Shown here: piece by piece, positions 30,814 through 32,536 of the stretch
How positions within the stretch are numbered: position 1 is the first letter of the stretch
How the letters are laid out: every line of letters begins with the position of its first letter
Assembly (NCBI GenBank): GCA_030824075.1
Contig: JAVBYJ010000029.1
Coordinates: 1 to 32,536 of the forward strand
Direction of reading: 5' to 3'
DNA: 32,536 bases
From: Geothrix sp.
GTDB lineage: Bacteria; Acidobacteriota; Holophagae; Holophagales; Holophagaceae
Notes under the pieces: generated by a model
Seen by the model: only the letters and a program-made list of their open reading frames with translations
Told to the model about the DNA's origin: nothing
Databases searched by the model: none
Made by a program: the position numbers and the translations under genes

Positions 30814-32536
30814 CTACAGTTTGAAGAGGTTCACTTCCCGGTTGAGCATGTGGACCTGGACGCCCAGCTGCTCCACGGCGCCGCTGGAAGCCTCGATGGC
30901 CCGCTCGCTCTCCAGGGCCTTGCCCAGCACCCGGTTCATCGTTTCCTTCAGGGAGATCACGTGGTCTTCCTGCCTGGCCAGGATCTCGTGCAGGTTGCTG
31001 GCCAGGGCCCGCACCTGCTCGGTGGCCTTGGCGATCTCGTCGCTACCCGTGCTTTGTTCCTTGGTCGAATCCCGGACGACCGCCGTGGCTTGCTGGACGT
31101 TCATTGCGAGAGAAAGGATGTAATTGCTGGTCTGCTGTTGTTCCACGATGACCGACCGAATGGTCTCCACCTGGTTGTGGATGTTGCGGTTGGCCTCGTG
31201 GATGAGCGAGGCCTGCCCAGCCTGCTGAAGGGTCTCGCTATGGATGCTCTCCACCACGCTGTCCGTCTCGCTCACGGATTCCAGGATGGCCTGAAGGGCC
31301 TCTTCACTCTGAGCCACCGAATCGGCGCCATCCCGCACGGCGTCCAGGCCCAGTTCCACTTGCTGATAGGCCTTGCGGATCTCCGCCTGGAGCGTGCCGA
31401 TGATCTGCTGGATCTCTTGCGTAGACCGTGACGTCTGCTCCGACAGATGCTTGATCTCGTCCGCCACCACAGAGAAGCCCTTGGCATTCCCGGCGCCACC
31501 CTCCTGGGAAGCAATGATGGCCGCGTTCAGGGCGAGCAGGTTGGTCTGCTGGGCGTGGTCCCCGATGTAATCGAGAATCTTGGCGATGTCGGCACCAAGC
31601 TGAAGGAGGGTCCGGGTGGTTCCATGGAAATCCTGGACGACCCGCTCGATGACCTGGATCTTTTCCCGGTTTCTCGCCACCAGTTCCATGCCACGCCCTG
31701 CGTTATGGATCACCTTCTTGGTGTATCTCCGGGCGATCTTCACGCTGTCATCAATGGCCGAGGTGCTCTGCTCCAGGTTCTCCGCAAATTCTTTGGTGTG
31801 TTCCGCATGGCCGGCCAAGTGGTCGATATTCTTACCCACGTTCTTGATGGCCACATCGAAATCCCGGATGGCCGAGGTGATTCCCTCCACCACCATCAGC
31901 AGTTCGTCCATGCTCTGGTTGATCTGCTGAACACTGGCGGCCATTTCCACGATCGTGGCATTGGTGCTTTCCGAGGCCAGGCTGAGCTCCATGGAGCTTG
32001 CGCTGATGCCGATGGAGGTGTCAGTGAGTTCATTGACTTCCTGATGGAAAATTTCGATAAGCTCACGCTGTCCCTGGTTAGAACTCCGAACCCCGTCTCC
32101 GGATTCCCGAATCAGGGCCGAAGCCTCCGCCAGATTCCGGCTCGCCGCGCGAATCTGGACCACCATCCCGCGGAGGCTCCCGACCATGTGGCCGAACCCT
32201 CGAACCAGGGAGGCCACCTCGTCATCGCTGTAGACCGGTTCCAGGCGATCGATGCGCCCCTCGCCCACCTGCTGGGTGTTCCTGCTCAGCAGCAGGAGCG
32301 GCTGTTGAACGTCGCGAAGGATCAGAGGGATGAAGAAGATCAGGAAGATCGCCGCCAGGACGAGGATGGCGACATTCGGACGGAGGGCCTTCCAGATGGC
32401 ATCGGCGTACTCCGCTTCCGGAATCACCGCACGAAGTTCAGAGCCATCGGGGAGTATCTGGGACACCAGGATGTCCCCGCCTCCTTTTGGCTGGATCCGG
32501 GAGCCGACCATCCCTCCGCCCCGGGAAGCGGGCAGG
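30814..32536 (-). CDS. Methyl-accepting chemotaxis-like transducer, N-terminus cut by window edge
   Basis: At least 573 residues; the frame stays open to the right edge, so the start lies outside. Visible parts: the end of a periplasmic sensor (SQILPDGSELRAVIPEAEYADAIW), a membrane helix (NVAILVLAAIFLIFFIPLIL), HAMP (RDVQQPLLLLSRNTQQVGEGRIDRL) and a long helical MCP signalling region. The hairpin tip reads DHAQQTNLLALNAAIIASQEGGAGNAKGFSVVADEIKHLSEQT, shown here in short as QTNLLALNAAI and GFSVVADEIKHL; it keeps the CheA/CheW contact core but has IIASQEGG where EAARAGE is common. No C-terminal CheR-binding pentapeptide is seen. Co-directional with the kinase, it may feed that system or a chemosensory array. 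Confidence 0.9.
   Translation of the reverse strand, partial: LPASRGGGMVGSRIQPKGGGDILVSQILPDGSELRAVIPEAEYADAIWKALRPNVAILVLAAIFLIFFIPLILRDVQQPLLLLSRNTQQVGEGRIDRLEPVYSDDEVASLVRGFGHMVGSLRGMVVQIRAASRNLAEASALIRESGDGVRSSNQGQRELIEIFHQEVNELTDTSIGISASSMELSLASESTNATIVEMAASVQQINQSMDELLMVVEGITSAIRDFDVAIKNVGKNIDHLAGHAEHTKEFAENLEQSTSAIDDSVKIARRYTKKVIHNAGRGMELVARNREKIQVIERVVQDFHGTTRTLLQLGADIAKILDYIGDHAQQTNLLALNAAIIASQEGGAGNAKGFSVVADEIKHLSEQTSRSTQEIQQIIGTLQAEIRKAYQQVELGLDAVRDGADSVAQSEEALQAILESVSETDSVVESIHSETLQQAGQASLIHEANRNIHNQVETIRSVIVEQQQTSNYILSLAMNVQQATAVVRDSTKEQSTGSDEIAKATEQVRALASNLHEILARQEDHVISLKETMNRVLGKALESERAIEASSGAVEQLGVQVHMLNREVNLFKL

Overview
The window is high-GC bacterial DNA, densely coded on both strands, with many 4-base start/stop overlaps and GTG starts. 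The gene mix suggests an Acidobacteriota genome of the Holophagae/Geothrix type: a quinol-type nitric oxide reductase, M56 peptidase-TonB fusion, LytS/LytTR pair, PLP beta-eliminating lyase, and a chemoreceptor-like protein beside a hybrid signalling operon. This placement is inference from gene content, not a search result. All proteins look chromosomal and intact except the two cut by the window edges.

Layout. (1) 1-1834: a LytS-type histidine kinase (5' end outside the window) and its LytTR response regulator, split by a 275-bp inverted-repeat-bounded element that fills the whole gap. (2) 2059-5313, minus: BlaI-type repressor with a double-palindrome operator/promoter, an M56/BlaR1-like peptidase fused to a TonB C-terminal domain, then a multi-SCP2-domain protein. 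(3) 5314-9003: a secreted polysaccharide-deacetylase-like protein divergent from a Ppx/GppA-HD phosphatase and a LeuA/NifV-family condensing enzyme. (4) 9000-12903, minus: a compact NO-detoxification or NO-respiration unit, norZ (qNOR)-cupin-NDH-2, preceded by a 32-bp palindrome. (5) 13005-14475, minus: coaX-birA. (6) 14587-18308: tryptophanase, a hairpin repeat, an ALDH3-like aldehyde dehydrogenase and a convergent SDR. (7) 18344-20513, minus: ABC-F ATPase and tRNA-Ala(GGC) with its own promoter and terminator. (8) 20576-26442, minus: a tight six-gene run, TolB-like propeller, gmhB-like phosphatase, sfsA, gcvT, gcvH, mltD. (9) 26526-27218: the A subunit of a 3-oxoacid CoA-transferase without a B subunit beside it. 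(10) 27284-32536, minus: a signalling operon of chemoreceptor-like protein, membrane histidine kinase, and a REC-GAF protein with a degenerate kinase core.

How they work together. NDH-2 would pass NADH electrons to quinone and qNOR would use quinol to reduce NO to N2O, so group 4 can form a short electron-transfer chain. GcvT and GcvH are two parts of glycine cleavage (GcvP is not in the window). The BlaI/M56 pair should be a self-regulating repressor-protease switch. The last operon couples a transmembrane input, an active kinase and a receiver protein whose own kinase domain appears dead.

Most worth a second look: the inverted-repeat element that appears to supply and possibly mask the ribosome-binding site of the LytTR regulator; the norZ-cupin-NDH-2 unit with its unassigned palindrome; the REC-GAF pseudokinase; and the nested BlaI operator.
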